Below are positions 10,561 through 22,738 of a DNA stretch of 64,000 nucleotides, in pieces; the first letter of the stretch is position 1; each line of letters begins with the position of its first letter. The position numbers were made by a program, and so were the translations under genes. The notes beneath the pieces were generated by a model that saw nothing but the letters and a program-made list of their open reading frames with translations, was not told the DNA's origin and did no database searches. Location: NCBI GenBank assembly GCA_021234155.1, contig JAJEKV010000071.1, positions 6,384,236 through 6,448,235 of the forward strand, read 5' to 3'. The stretch is from Isoetes taiwanensis. Taxonomy: Eukaryota; Streptophyta; Lycopodiopsida; Isoetales; Isoetaceae.

Positions 10561-10890
10561 TATGATTCCGGAGGACGGGATCCCACAGTAAGCATGCCTT
10601 ATTGCGCAGTAACTGTGCAAAAATCTTGCAAAATCAAGGTAAAGTTCCGATGGGTTTTTCTCGCCCGATCCTCCGCGGAATCGGATGGGATCTGTTCGTG
10701 GGTGGTCGGAATCAGTTGGAGGAGCGGATTCGGTAGCAGCGGAGGAGGAAGCAGGGCGAGAGCTGCTGCAATGTAGCAGCTCAAATCTGGGCAAAAAATA
10801 TCCCAAAACTGCGCAGTAACCCATTAACTGCAAGCAGTTGATAGTGGGATCCCGAGGAGGGGATCCCATTTAGTGATCCCCGAGGGCGGG
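10561..10890. repeat. GGGATCCC-rich block with inverted ends, possible MITE
   Basis: CGGGATCCCACA near 10573 is mirrored by AGTGGGATCCCG near 10843, about 270 bp apart. It is followed by further GGGATCCC and GTGATCCCCGAGGGCGGGATC words up to about 10890. The block between is GC-richer than its surroundings. The spacing and the inverted ends fit a small non-autonomous DNA transposon, but I cannot define target duplications. Copy 2 is at about 19255-19592. Confidence 0.4.
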
Positions 10891-11093
10891 ATCAGCCCAA
10901 ACCAAGGTACATTTATCTTCACCCTCTATAGCTCCGTAGCTTCATCCGTATACCTTAGACAATTGCACCCTAGCATTCGAAAGCCATAGATCCGTTCTAA
11001 ATAATCAAAGAACAAAGCAATATGATGCATTGGTTTCCGTTTATTCATGTAAACATGTATAGATAGATACCTTTAAAAGCAATTTTAACCGTA

Positions 11094-11141
11094 CAAGAAA
11101 TTTATCGCGGCGGCCAAGGCCGTCGCAAACATTTCTTTGGC
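11094..11141. repeat. TACAAGAAAT plus GC palindrome, site 1
   Basis: TACAAGAAATTTATCGCGG is followed by CGGCCAAGGCCG and ends in AACATTTCT, a GC hairpin with AT-rich flanks that also pair (AGAAAT/ATTTCT). The same element occurs at 19794-19841 and 24313-24353. CACTA transposons end in CACTACAAGAAA, so these may be eroded termini of that class; the leading CAC is not preserved. Confidence 0.5.
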
Positions 11142-11499
11142 TCCAAACCTACCCAGTAGTAAATTATTACTAATGTCTTAACATTTGATAAATTTCTAAA
11201 CTAGATTTGGATATGGAGTGGTTTTGTATATCTCAAGCGGTATATCTCGCTCGCGGCACCGCTTGAAGTCCTCATGATTCATCTTGCAAGTGATAGAATC
11301 ACATTCAAGACCAGAATACGTCATAGCTAGACGGAGGCCAATGTTGCTGCACTCGGCAATTTGATGTATATTTATACCCACCAAAATTATTGATGGTATA
11401 TGCTCACCAAAATTATTGATAGTATATACATAGAAATTATTGGATCATATACATGTATGGTACTCGTATAATGGCAATGAACACCAATAATTCACATCA

Positions 11500-12264
11500 A
11501 TGGAGCAAAACTTTCTATTCCCATCAGGCTTGAACGACCGGAATCCGTGTCCGAGTTTTCGTTGGAATGTATGAAGAGGAGGCCGAGCTCACGGGTGGTG
11601 CGGGAATAAAGAGCCACAAGCTCGCGTTCTTGCTACAAGGATTTCTGCACACACGGGAGAGCCTGATAAAGACCTGGATCTCAGGCTGTATGGTAATCAT
11701 CCTCGGAAGATCCCGGCAATTCCTCCTATTCCTAAAGAAGCCATCGGAAGTGAGGGAGATGTTATGGCCAAAAAACTCCTGCAAGACGTGTTTAAATTCA
11801 GTTGGCAAGGTATGGAAGGAGAATACCGTTCATAAGCGATTGGTCCCGCAAGAATCGTTTCTACCTTGTTGATAAGCTCGCCCTCCGTGTAACATCGCAT
11901 TACTAGATTTCTTCTCTCGGGCTGGAGCGTTCTCTAGGGCATCACTTCATGTAGGAAGAATCAGTGCGACGTATGAGCATGACTTCGGCAAGATCAAATG
12001 CATAATGGGCATTCTGGATAGGGTCGAGAATGTCATATACCCCTTGCTTGACCCAAAGGCCATTGGCGAACGCGAAGTTTGACTATCAAAGATGGTGGAG
12101 CAGCAGGGACAGAAAATGAGGGGGGCGAATCAGGTGCTCATGCAGAGAAGGGTGAGACATCCGGCCAAGGTGGACCTGAGGGGGATGAGCAAATTGACCG
12201 CAGTAAGATTAACCCTGAAGACTACGAGAAACTCGATGATGAGCACTTTGCCCACGACTACTAA
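11500..12264 (+). pseudogene. Frameshifted second copy of the methyltransferase-like ORF
   Basis: This is collinear with 2815-3579, but small indels at CTG/CAG positions shift the frame repeatedly (near 11520, 11600, 11830, 11900 and 12079). The acidic tail (12079-12264) and the central KIKC..MGIL segment are still readable. It is either a genuine decayed paralogue or an intact paralogue corrupted by sequencing error; the clustering of lesions at CNG words favours the latter. Confidence 0.7.
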
Positions 12265-14074
12265 AAAATTGTATCTCCATATGAAAAATTGTATACAAAT
12301 TGTATTTTTGTTAATATATAACTACATGGACTTGTGTATAAAATGTGTTCTCTATAGGGAAATAGCGCGAGCGCACTTTTTGCTCGTGATAGCAAATAGC
12401 GCTTTGCACCATTTGTTTGGTTTCATCGTTAAAGCAAATACAGCGGCGCGGCGCTTATTTGCTTCATTATTAATTATCGCAGTGCCGCCATTTTGTTTGC
12501 CCGCTGGACTTTTTTCTGCATTTCAATGTCTGCTTTTGAGGTTTTCGGGGCGCTATTCCTTACATTTTCCTAGTAAATCGCGCCATGGTTCTCTTCTAAA
12601 AATCTAAAACCGCTACCGTTTTTATATCAAATGTAGCGTTTTGGCATGATAAATTTCTTCTTAAGTAAATAGTGCCATATCTATCGATAAGTCCGTGATA
12701 AAACAGGGAAGAAACTGATTTCGCAAGAAATTGGAATCACGAAATTTCCAAATTTAATGAAACTCGCTTTAAATTGTTCATAATAGAAGAACGCTTAGAG
12801 GGATCCACAACCTCTCATATTGCTAATCCATCATAATGTCATAATAGAGCAATGGACTCACGTCCGTGATCTAACCATCCAATCCAACAAGATTCAAAGG
12901 CCTTAGACTTGAGTCCGTGAAATACACACAAAAAGAAGAAGAGAATAATCGAGGTGTATGAAATGGTGCAATGCAAAACTCAATAAGGAAATACTTAATC
13001 GGTGCCCGAAAAAAATGATCATGATTAAAATCAAAGGTGAGTTGGCCTATTTATATCCGATTACATTCCCGGGTTATGTACACAACCCAATGGGCATTAA
13101 AATCCCTAAATCACAAGAAAATAAAATTTATCCTCCCCGATGTAGATGCTCCCCCGGTTGTTGTTTAAGATTGCGTAAAAACTCGATGTGATCATGTGAT
13201 CATGACAATTTTAAGGCGATCATTAAAAAGACCTGGTTTGGTACATACTTGGAGATGAAACGAAGTAGCCATCTTAGTTCAATTTTGTGTAACTCTTGGA
13301 GCTCTCGCAATGATGATTCAAATCTCTCAACGCATTTCTTAAAACCAAGAAAAGGAACCGCCAAGAACATGTCCTTCAAAAATTTACTATTTTTGGTAAT
13401 AAAAGGCATTAATGATAGAGCACAAAAATACGACTTTGAAATTGAGCGATGAAAAACCTAATCGGATTCTTTGAGATAGGTAAGAGGCTCGTGTGATTCT
13501 TCCTTCTTGCTTACGTAATCTGCATGACACACTCTCGAAAATCCAAGGGCTCAAACACCAAACAAAAAGCTCTCGGTTCTATCAAAACCGATCGATCCCG
13601 GATGCCGCAGCCCCATCTATCCTCCTATTTTCTAATGTCATCGCCTCATCTCGCATGATCTTGCCGCCACTGTTTGTGAAGCACCGAACGGGAATCTTAG
13701 GGCAAGCCGAGAATTCAAAAGCACCTCCACGGTTGATGTTAATGGGAATAGAATTTTGGGGCTGCCGCACGCCCCAATAATTGGAATAGAAATCGGGGCT
13801 TGATTCCACTGATCCCGCCGAGCACATGCCATTTTGTTCAAACATCGTAATTTTTCTCTCCCCTTCGCCAGATCCTCCCTCTTCCACGGTTGTGGGGCCT
13901 TTGTTTGCCGATTGTAGGGACCTCTGGCGAGAGCTCCATTCCCCGCAGACATCATATACTTTGCATCATTGCAATAATGGTCTAGGTTGGTGCCAATTAT
14001 TGGTCAATTCATGTGTAAATTATCCCTCACACACACAGACAGAGACTCAAAAGTAGAGAGTCTTAAATAGTTAA
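12265..14074. other. Spacer, copy 2 counterpart of 3580-5389
   Basis: No gene recognised. The sequence is collinear with copy 1, with differences concentrated in the GCGC-rich block (12376-12500) and at CNG words. Confidence 0.4.
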
Positions 14075-14590
14075 GCTTTGAGTTAACCAATGGAGTGGGC
14101 ATAGTTCACAAACTTGAGCTTGTGTTTCAAGTTTTAGGCATCTGTAACTCATAGAATTGTATCCATTATCTAAGATTTGGATAGAATTCACGGACTTCAG
14201 TCCGTTATCTTAGATTTGGATAGGCCTATCCAAATCTAAAATTGACTGTAGCATAATTCAATTATTGTTGCTTGAGATTGTGTCGATTATCAAGATTTGG
14301 ATAAAATTCAGGACTTGAGTCCGTTATCTAAGATTTGGATAGACTTGACTGTAGTATTATTCAATTATTGTTGCTTGGGTTTGTCACTTTAGAAATAAAA
14401 TACATAGAGTCATATGGTTCATGGAATTTCATCCATTTCTAAATATATGGCTCATCCCATAGTTTAACATAAAGTCCAAAGGTATCTTCACCGGACTTAA
14501 GTCCGTGATTGAGCTGCTTGCTCATAGGAATTTTCACAATATTGAGCTCGTAGTTCATAGATTTGAGTCTATAACTTGGGGCTCAAAATG
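14075..14590. repeat. Palindrome cluster, copy 2
   Basis: Counterpart of 5390-5900. ACGGACTTCAGTCCGT is retained at 14190-14205. The second palindrome has lost two bases (CAGGACTTGAGTCCGT) and the third has gained one (CACCGGACTTAAGTCCGTG), so each change falls in the CG/CCG arm. Confidence 0.75.
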
Positions 14591-15463
14591 TAGGACTTGA
14601 CATTAGCATGTAATTGTTGGTTTGGGATTTGCTTGTCGTGGTACTATAACTTCTCAACTTGATTGTTGGCTATGTTCATCGTTACTTGTTGGTTGGGGCT
14701 CTTCTTATATTGCATATACTATTGTGCGTACATGATTGATTTTAGAGAATTTATGACTATAATTGATAGTAGAACATTATTGTAGCTTACATCGATGTTA
14801 TTGGATTTAGATTGGAGAAACATTGTAGATAGCTCCGTAATATTAACCTAGCCAGAATATCCCAACCCTAATCCTTTTCATTCTCCTCACCTTGACCCTA
14901 AAACCTGACATGCAAAGAGAGGCTTATATTACAATCTCTTGGGGTCATGCCTAGGATTACATTTAGGGGGTTATCATTTTCATGCTCTCTATTCTATTCT
15001 ATTCTATAAAATAGGTTTTTAAGTTAGGTTCATGTTAAACTCGAAATTTGCAAGCTCACTTTGTCACCCATATGGATTAGGATTAGGGCCAAGGCATATA
15101 AGGGATAGGATTATGCTAGACGTTATTAGGTTTAGATACACATTAGGACTATCTATAACATTTGCCACTTGTGCCATAACATGTAACATTTTTTGTTGTA
15201 GACATATAAATTATTTTTAGGTTCACTTAATTAAATATGCACTTTTGACCTCTTTTTTATCGCGTGGTACTATACAAATCATGTTATGTATAAATATGTC
15301 TAAATGGTAGACATCCATCTGAAATGTAGTGTCCAATGGACGATCAATGATATTCATGGTGCACTTGAAGAATAAGAGTCATCAAGACTTTGTTTGAAAC
15401 ATAGGGAAAAACTCAAATACCCTTATGTTTTGCTAAAATTAATAAAACGCCCTAGTTTTGGGG

Positions 15464-15783
15464 GTATTTTTATGGAAATGATCATAACTTTTTGTGCCAA
15501 ATGAGAATAAGTCTTTCAGATATATTGTAGAAGAGGTTGAGATCTTTCCATGAAAGTTAACATCTCCTCGAATCGATTCAAACCTCAAGTTATGGTCTCA
15601 GAAATCCTCCGAAATTTCTACAATTTTCTTATGTATTAAAAATAGCATAACTTGTGATTTAAGACTCGCTTTATATGATCTTACATTTGATAGAAAGATC
15701 TCATCCTCCCTTACAATAGTTCTGAAAAGGGTCATTCTCATTTGGATCATCACAAAAAGTTATGATCATTTCCATAAAATCCC
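15464..15783. repeat. Foldback element, copy 2
   Basis: Counterpart of 6779-7103 with the same imperfect 100 bp inverted arms; a few single-base deletions distinguish it from copy 1. Confidence 0.75.
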
Positions 15784-16025
15784 TTGAACATAATGTGACG
15801 AGGCTTGTGGAGAGGGATGGCTAAAAGAGTCTCATTTTTTATGAGATCAACCTAGTTTAGCATGTCCGAGAATCATGGTAGCAAAGTGCATCAAATTATT
15901 AACCGCAACTATCAAAATGCGCAGAACTAGATTGTAAGATAAAATATGTATCAAACTTGATGCGTGGACTTGTTTCAACATTTTATATAATTTGTTAAAT
16001 AACATTAAATACTAACCAAATGAAG

Positions 16026-17503
16026 TTAAAATGGGAAGTGGGATTCTCTCAATTTAATTGCATAAGGCTTGTATGTTATATGCACTAAAATTGTGCACCC
16101 GATCATTCCTCCAATGCAGACTTTGAATTTCTTGTTGAATCTTAAAGCTGTAATTTTCAACAAAATCAATCATCAAACTATTGCATCCTTTGGAAATGTT
16201 TCCAAACACTCCTTGAATTGCCCGGCACGCCATCTACCCTCACAGCTTGTGTGGAATGAATTCCTTCAAAGACTTTTCGACATTCGGAAAATATCAAGAA
16301 GACTTGTGGTCTTGTAAAACCGGTTTTATCAATCGCTTTTTTTTCCCAAATTTTATAACCTCCTTTGTCAATAGGTTCTTCTACAGATTCATTACCTTGT
16401 GATATGTCTTCCACTCCACCTGCACACCAGTTTTGAAATTCTCTTCTTTTGGACATGTTGGCAGCTTGCTAGGTCCACACTTATTACACTTGAGAGTTAG
16501 GCAGTCATGTGCATACCATTCTTCACTTTCATCTCTTGGACAAATAAGAGACGTCCAAAGCTCACTTGTTGAAGCATAGGTGCTCTTCCTTGCCATGCAT
16601 GTTGGTCCAGGACTACAAACTTCACACGTGCATTTACAATTTGGACCATGACTTTTTTCATCATGTCTTACTTTGTTAATTGCAAGTCGAATAAAATCTG
16701 CTCTCATATAATAGACACAACATCATGTCTCTCTGTCCTTTACTTTCCTAACATAAGGGGGTTTCAAGGCATTTAAAACTGAGAAAGAAACCTCAAACTT
16801 GATGAAACAATTCTAACTACAAATGTAAGCTAAATTTATCAATGCAAATACCTCTATTATAGCAAGTACCTGTATTATGAGAGTCAGATCCAACCTCTAC
16901 AGCATTGCCAACATCCATAACTTCAGCATCCTCAAATGAGATTCCACCATATTCTCCTGTAATTTTAGCATGTCAGTTTAGTTTTTATAAACCAAGTAAC
17001 AAATTTAAATTGCATACTCGACATGTTGAAATCATGTTCAAAGTCCATAAATTCAGCACCCATCTTTGAAGCAAAGACCATTGAATGAATGACATTTCCT
17101 ACCGAAAGCAAGACATTACATACATCGGCAATTTAGAACAAAAAAAAAAATCAGCAATTTAATAGCAGAAGCATTTAACAAGGACTACCTTATCTTTCAT
17201 CTTCATGATGGAATTCTTGATCTGAATTTTCGACTTCATATGTAGTTTCTTCATTCCTTGTGAAATCCACTGTTTCAGATGAAATGTGAGTGCCAGCTTC
17301 GATTTGTATAGGTTATTCTTCGAGGTAATTTTCTACAAATTGTGACCAGCACTCCAGAAATCGTTTGGAATTGTTGACGAACTCTTGCATGCCCGCCAAA
17401 GCATTCTCCCGCATCAAATTACGACAATGCTTGGACATGTAGCAAGGAATTCATCTTTCAACTCAAGAACCATACCGTGCTTCAAGAAACGTTGAAACAT
17501 CAT
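16026..17503 (-). pseudogene. Decayed spliced gene of the mobile-element-like family (copy 2, best preserved)
   Basis: Exon-like blocks on the minus strand: 17503-17189, starting MMFQRFLKHGMVLELKDEF, containing FVNNSKRFLECWSQFVENYL and ending at a GT donor; about 17110-16860, with AEFMDFEHDFNMSS and GEYGGISFEDAEVMDVGNA; and 16707-16030, with CKCTCEVCSPGPTC, ESEEWYAHDCLTLKCNKCGP, KLPTCPKEE, then IDFVENYSFKIQQEIQSLHW and RNDR. The last motif is the clearest family signature in the window. One stop (EE*PIQ) and several frameshifts are present. Function unknown; a mobile-element origin is inferred from the multiple decayed fragments. Confidence 0.65.
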
Positions 17504-18192
17504 AATTGAAGGTTAAAAAAGATTTGAATTGGGTGGGGAAATTCCAATTCGAATTGGAGATTGCAAACTAAAATTTCGGGATCGATGACTTGGCCAAAAA
17601 TAGCGATTCGATGGATCTTGACTCCGCTCAAGGCTGGCTATGGTGTGAAGTGCCCTGAATAAAACATGAAGGGCCAGTCGAAAAAATTTGATGACGGGTA
17701 TCAAGACCTTACCAAAGACCAATGTCGGACATGATTTTTTGAGTAGGTAAAAAAAAAAAAAGCACCCATTCATAGGTACTTTGCGCTCCGAGATCACTTG
17801 GAAGAGAAAGCAGTGGCTTCTTCCCGACGCCTATTCCGGCCTTAGACGTTGATTTTTAGACGGAAAAAAAAAAACGAAAAAGCTTAGTTTTTAGGCGTAA
17901 CAATATTACCCTATCTATTCTCTCGCCAATGCATCATGTGGTTCAACTCTTTCAATTTTATTCTTGGCGCAAGAGCCAAAAAAGAAGATTTAATGCATTA
18001 AACCATATTGATAATGACATAAGGACAACTGAGCAATCGATTGCACCATAGTGTAAGAAATGAGATCGAAGCTAATCTTGCTCTTCCAACCATCAAACAT
18101 CACAATGAGAGAGAATAAATGACTAGCCAAATCCTATCCTCCTAAATATCTCAATGATCTAAGAAGAATCTAAGTATTCCACATGCTTTGGC

Positions 18193-18274
18193 GTGGATGT
18201 GCGTGAGTGGTTATTGGGCATGACTAGAAATCATGTGGGCTTTGCTCGCATAGGTTCGAATCCTATCATCCACG
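18193..18274 (+). tRNA. tRNA-Ser (AGA), copy 2, D-arm altered
   Basis: The same 82 nt gene as 9499-9580, with identical acceptor, anticodon (AGA) and T arms. The D-arm reads GTGCGTGAGTGG where copy 1 reads GTGCCAGAGTGG, which breaks the D-stem pairing. The change is at a CCAG word, so it may be a sequencing artefact and not a dead gene. The variable arm has CTCG in place of CTCA. A TTTT terminator lies at 18296-18299. Confidence 0.8.
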
Positions 18275-19793
18275 TGTAGGAGCTTGTTGATATTATTTTA
18301 TAGTCCCTATTACATACATCCATTCGATTAATATTTAGAGTTTGTCATTCATATTCCCCACGCACTCTTCCACTGACGCAATATTTCGGGTTTATGCATA
18401 GCCCCCATTAAAGGCAGTAGAGATGGTTAGAGAAGGGGATAATTCCCTCAACCAGCACACATCCAAACCAATTTAGTACACATCCAACCCATGAGCAAAC
18501 AGCCTAACCAATTAATATGCAACATACATATACAATTGGAGATGAGCACATATGCACATCGTTTTTTCAAGAGGTGCAAGGAACATAATCCCAAGCATGT
18601 TTGCAAGTACCCTCCGAGTGATGTGTGCGGCCATCACAAGCCATAAGATCAAGGAAGAGGTGTCTTGCTCCAGACCTGAAGGGAGAGTGCACGTATCTAG
18701 TGATGACTTCTGTCAAGCCTTGGCAACCCAAAAGTCTAGAAGGACAGAGGTCAAAAAAGTTGAAGATGGAGCAACTCCAACATTTCGAAAGATCGAGGTC
18801 GCAAGGAGGAGCTGTCATCGAGAAACACCCCCTATGATGGATCGATGCAAAGAACAACTGGTAGTCCTTTATAGAGCCCTATTATGGGTGACAGGCCAAG
18901 CAAGATGATGAAGATGTGCAAGTCATATGCAGCCATAAAGACACACACATTTACTCTGATGATGCTCGAGTGGTGGCGTGAGTGTTGTAGGCATTGAGGG
19001 ATACTTACCTATGGTTAGACCTGTGCCAAACTCAATCAACATAGGTCACCAATTAAGAGATAGAACTTGGCCAAAGAAGGAGGTAGAACCCCAACAAAAT
19101 GTCGACATTGGCCATGGCAATTCCATGAGCTAGACAATACGGGGTTAGATGAATTATGCCGCAGCCAATTCAGGAACCCAACACCACCGTGATAGGGCCG
19201 TGGATAAGGCAAGGATTATAAAGGAGATGGTGAAAATTAGAGTGCACTTAGATCCCTGTGGGGTATGATTCCGGGAGGATCGGGATCCCACAAGAAGCAT
19301 GCCTTATTGCGCAAGAATCAGGCAAAAATCTTGCAAAATCAAGGTAAAGTCCGATGGGTTTTTCTCGCCCGATCCTCGGCGAATCGGATGGGATCTGTTC
19401 GTGCGGGTGGTCGGAATCAGTTGGAGGAGCGGATTCGGTAGCGGAGGAGGAGGAAGTAGAGAGAGCCGCTGAATGTAGCACTCAAAGCGGGCAAAAAATA
19501 TCCCAAAACAAGAAGAACCCATTAACCGCATGGGGTTGATAGTGGGATCCTCGAGGAGGGGATCCCATTTAGTGATCCCCGAGGGCGGGATCAGCCCAAA
19601 CCAAGGTACATTTATCTTCACCCTCTATAGCTCCGTAGCTTCATCCGTATACCTTAGACAATTGCACCCTAGCATTCGAAAAGCCATAGATCCGTTCTAA
19701 ATAATCAAAGAACAAAGCAATATGATGCATTGGTTTCCGTTTATTCATGTAAACATGTATAGATAGATACCTTTAAAAGCAATTTTAACCGTA

Positions 19794-19841
19794 CAAGAAA
19801 TTTGTCGCGGTGGCCAAGGCCGCCGCAAACATTTCTTTGGC
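19794..19841. repeat. TACAAGAAAT plus GC palindrome, site 2
   Basis: Copy 2 counterpart of 11094-11141, reading TTTGTCGCGGTGGCC with AAGGCCGCCGC. Its GC arms differ slightly from those of copy 1. Confidence 0.5.
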
Positions 19842-19926
19842 TCCAAACCTACCCAGTAGTAAATTATTACTAATGTCTTAACATTTGATAAATTTCTAAA
19901 CTAGATTTGGATATGGAGTGGTTTGT

Positions 19927-22230
19927 AGTTACCCAAAAGTTATAGTGAAACCATAGAGATGGAGATAATTCCACTGTTTTCATTTGATGGATGTGAGTTG
20001 AAAAGGTTTTGCTCTTAGAGACAGATAAAAAAAATTGCATAGATCATTGGATAAATAGAAGGGATTCGATGTCAATTTGGAAGAGTTTAATAAGGCTATG
20101 TGTGTACCACAAGGAAAACGGAGATTCACAAGAGGGCAAGGCATCACCTCAAGAAAGAAGGGTCAAACATGAAAATAGAGAAAAGAAGCTTTAAGAACTT
20201 GGAATAAAGATCAAGATAACCAAGACCATGTTAGAAGGGGATGAACTAGAATTTTTAAAGCTATCATGGAGAAGTTGCAAGATTTCCTGATAAACCATGC
20301 CCTATTAGCCTAAAGTCTTCTATGTGGCTTTTCAATTGATAGCTAGCGTTCAATTTCAGAAGGGGTATTACAAAATAACCTGACCTAAATGACTTGGCTT
20401 AATTTCTTAATAATACTACTAGAGGATACCCTTAAGAACTCCACAAATATTAAATTGCATTATAAAATGTACACCATTCTTGGGTTTTATTGCACGTTGG
20501 TATCTGCAATGGAATCCAACATTTTGGCATTAAGACACAACCATTGAGCACTTGAGATGAATCGAAATATTTAAACGAATATAGTAAGAAACGTATTGTG
20601 CTTTGACAATTCCTTTGGCAAGGCTTTGTGCAGTCCATTCATTCGCAAGATTAGTGTTGTGGTTGAAGAGATCTTATTGACATTGCAAGCCTCTTGGATT
20701 TGGGACATTACAAAATGGGCTCTACATGGATTTGTCTTCAAATTCCAATTGCTCTTATTATTAACGATCTGCTCTTTAATAATAAAGAAAATAAAAACAG
20801 ACAGGAAGTAGAAGGATTTTATTAACCACCTGTTGGGTCTAATGTTGTAGGGTCTATTAGACATAGGGTCTATTAGACAGCATTATAAACCTGCAAGCCT
20901 CCTAGTTGCTTAACATGCACTATTGTTAAAGAGCATTACCCAAGAATTTTGATTCATTGCCATGTTGGCTGAAGTAAAAATAAGCTCTGGTGTCAGCACT
21001 TGGCCCCATTGATTTTCTTCTCTGTTGGACTGCTTATGCCTTGAGTCTCTGATTGTTTTATTGTCTTGGAAGTTGGTAACACGACTCCATTAATATCTGG
21101 AGATTTCCTTCTTTTCAAGATGACCCCTCCATTGGATCATCTCTCTGTGAGGTTTCGCCCTGTATGCTATTGCACGAATCAGGACAATCCTATAAGCCCA
21201 ATGGGGTCATGAATTAATTTGAGATTTTCCTGGTGCATTAACAAAATCATGCCTGGCAGTTTGATTCCGACTCTTCACAGTATCAAAGGGAGCAAATGCT
21301 TCCTTCTAATATGCAATCTTAAAACATAGCTCAGGCTAGGAATCCTTCGGATTAACCTGTGCTTAAGAAAGTTAAGAAAAGAGAAGGCACCGGAGCTCAC
21401 ATGCTTTGTCGCTGAGCTCGACCGAAGTTTCGCAAAAGGTAACCGTGGGTATTTAATTTAAATTTGTTTTGCCAAATTTATTTGAGAGATTATGCTCACG
21501 CCTAACAAATGCAAACTGTGAGCTAAAACATCTAGAGCGTAAGATGTGCGTAGTCTCTATGCTTCTCGCTAACCTCGTTTAGACCTGGCAAAGAACTACT
21601 CCATGAAACATGCCGCACTCGAGACTTTCTTACACGCTTTATGCTTTGTTGCTCCAAGACAAAGCTTCTAGAGCAACTACTCCATGAAACATGCAAAGAC
21701 CAAGAAAAACTTTCTTTCTTCCGTGAAGTTTCAAATCTCAAAGCCGAGAGCCACATTCGCCGACATGGCAAAAAGCCCCCGAGACCTACCCAATTCATCA
21801 GGCTCGGTTTACCCATAACCCGAGCTCGATCACAAACCCAGACTGGTTATGAACTAGGCTTGCATTTAGCACTTTCACTGCCACCTCCAATCCATCGTTT
21901 ACCAAGAATCCTCTATTATACACGCAAGAAGACCTCCCTCTTCAAAGTACTTGGCTAAACCCTTTCGTGGCAATCTTTAGTGCAGCATAATCAAAATCCT
22001 TAATACCAACATCCTTCAGCTTTGCTTTCCAGTTCTGCTCATCCGACTTCTGCTTTTTTCACATTCATTCCATCTCTATTATCTGCAGGAGCCGGTTCTG
22101 AACGATTAAGCAGGCCCGACTTGTAAACATAGAAAACATTTTTTTAATGGCTTGTCCGTTCAGGATCCTACATGGCGGCACATTTGCTCTAGCCCACTCC
22201 ACTGTAAGAACCAGAATCAACACCCATATA
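19927..22230. other. Intergenic, no supportable gene
   Basis: Single-copy-looking AT-rich DNA. A short minus-strand stretch at 22050-21960 reads as KSDEQNWKAKLKDVGIKDFD and continues DYAALKIATKG, with possible splice sites. It could be one exon of an unknown gene, but I find no partner exon. The phrase ACTCCATGAAACATGC occurs twice (about 21598 and 21679). Confidence 0.35.
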
Positions 22231-22389
22231 GATGCTAGAAAAAAAAGAATCCTCATGGGTAGTTCGGCCTCCATCCCGCCACTATAAACGAGACTTCAAC
22301 TTCAGCTTTGATGCTAAAAAGAGAAGAATCGCCAGGGGTAGTGCGGCTTCCATCACGCTACTATAAAGGAGACTTCAATTTCAGCTTTG
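22231..22389. repeat. 79 bp tandem duplication
   Basis: GATGCTA..AAGAATC..GGGTAGT..CGGC..CCATC..ACTATAAA.GAGACTTCAA.TTCAGCTTT occurs twice head to tail (22231-22309 and 22310-22389) with scattered substitutions. Confidence 0.8.
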
Positions 22390-22738
22390 GTTCGACTGGC
22401 ACCTGTTCTTCCTCTTTATATGAAGAGAAAGACGAGTCTAGATCTTGGTTCGGGAAATTTTTGAACTACTCAAGGAAAATTTCCTGTATTTTGTAAACAA
22501 ACCTGCTAATTGCTAATTCCTACCTACAACTTCCTGTAGCTTCGAATCCAAAAAGCTAATTTCCTGCAAATTAAAACCCTGCTTACAAAATACAAAAACA
22601 ACAAGCAAAATTTGGAATTTAAAATTTGATTCACAGTTCAAAATACAAAATGTAATATTAATAAAGCATTGAAGAAATTACAGAAACATATTTCTTTCTC
22701 CTTAAAAGGAAATAGTTGCAACAAGTTATTGTGCAAGT

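Larger units (their letters stand above)
2521..11232 (+). repeat. 8.7 kb tandem duplication, copy 1
   Basis: This 8712 bp segment is followed directly by a second copy (11233-19926). Both begin with TCAAGCGGTATATCTCGC and end with GATTTGGATATGGAGTGG. The order of contents is identical: 25 bp repeats, methyltransferase-like ORF, palindrome cluster, foldback element, decayed minus-strand gene, tRNA-Ser, GGGATCCC-rich block and GC palindrome. Outside CTG/CAG/CCG positions the copies are nearly identical, so the duplication is recent. Copy 1 preserves the ORF at its left end better than copy 2. Confidence 0.95.
11233..19926 (+). repeat. 8.7 kb tandem duplication, copy 2
   Basis: The second copy is 8694 bp, collinear with 2521-11232. 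Differences concentrate at CTG, CAG and CCG words. For example GACTGGAATCCAGG reads GACCGGAATCCGTG here, and CTCTGAAATACC reads CTCAAATACC. The right border is the loss of similarity after ATATGGAGTGGTTTGTA. Confidence 0.95.

Noticed and set aside
10573..10856. Promoter with repeated GGGATCCC operators
   Set aside because: No gene follows; the inverted placement of the words fits a small transposon better, and even that is uncertain.
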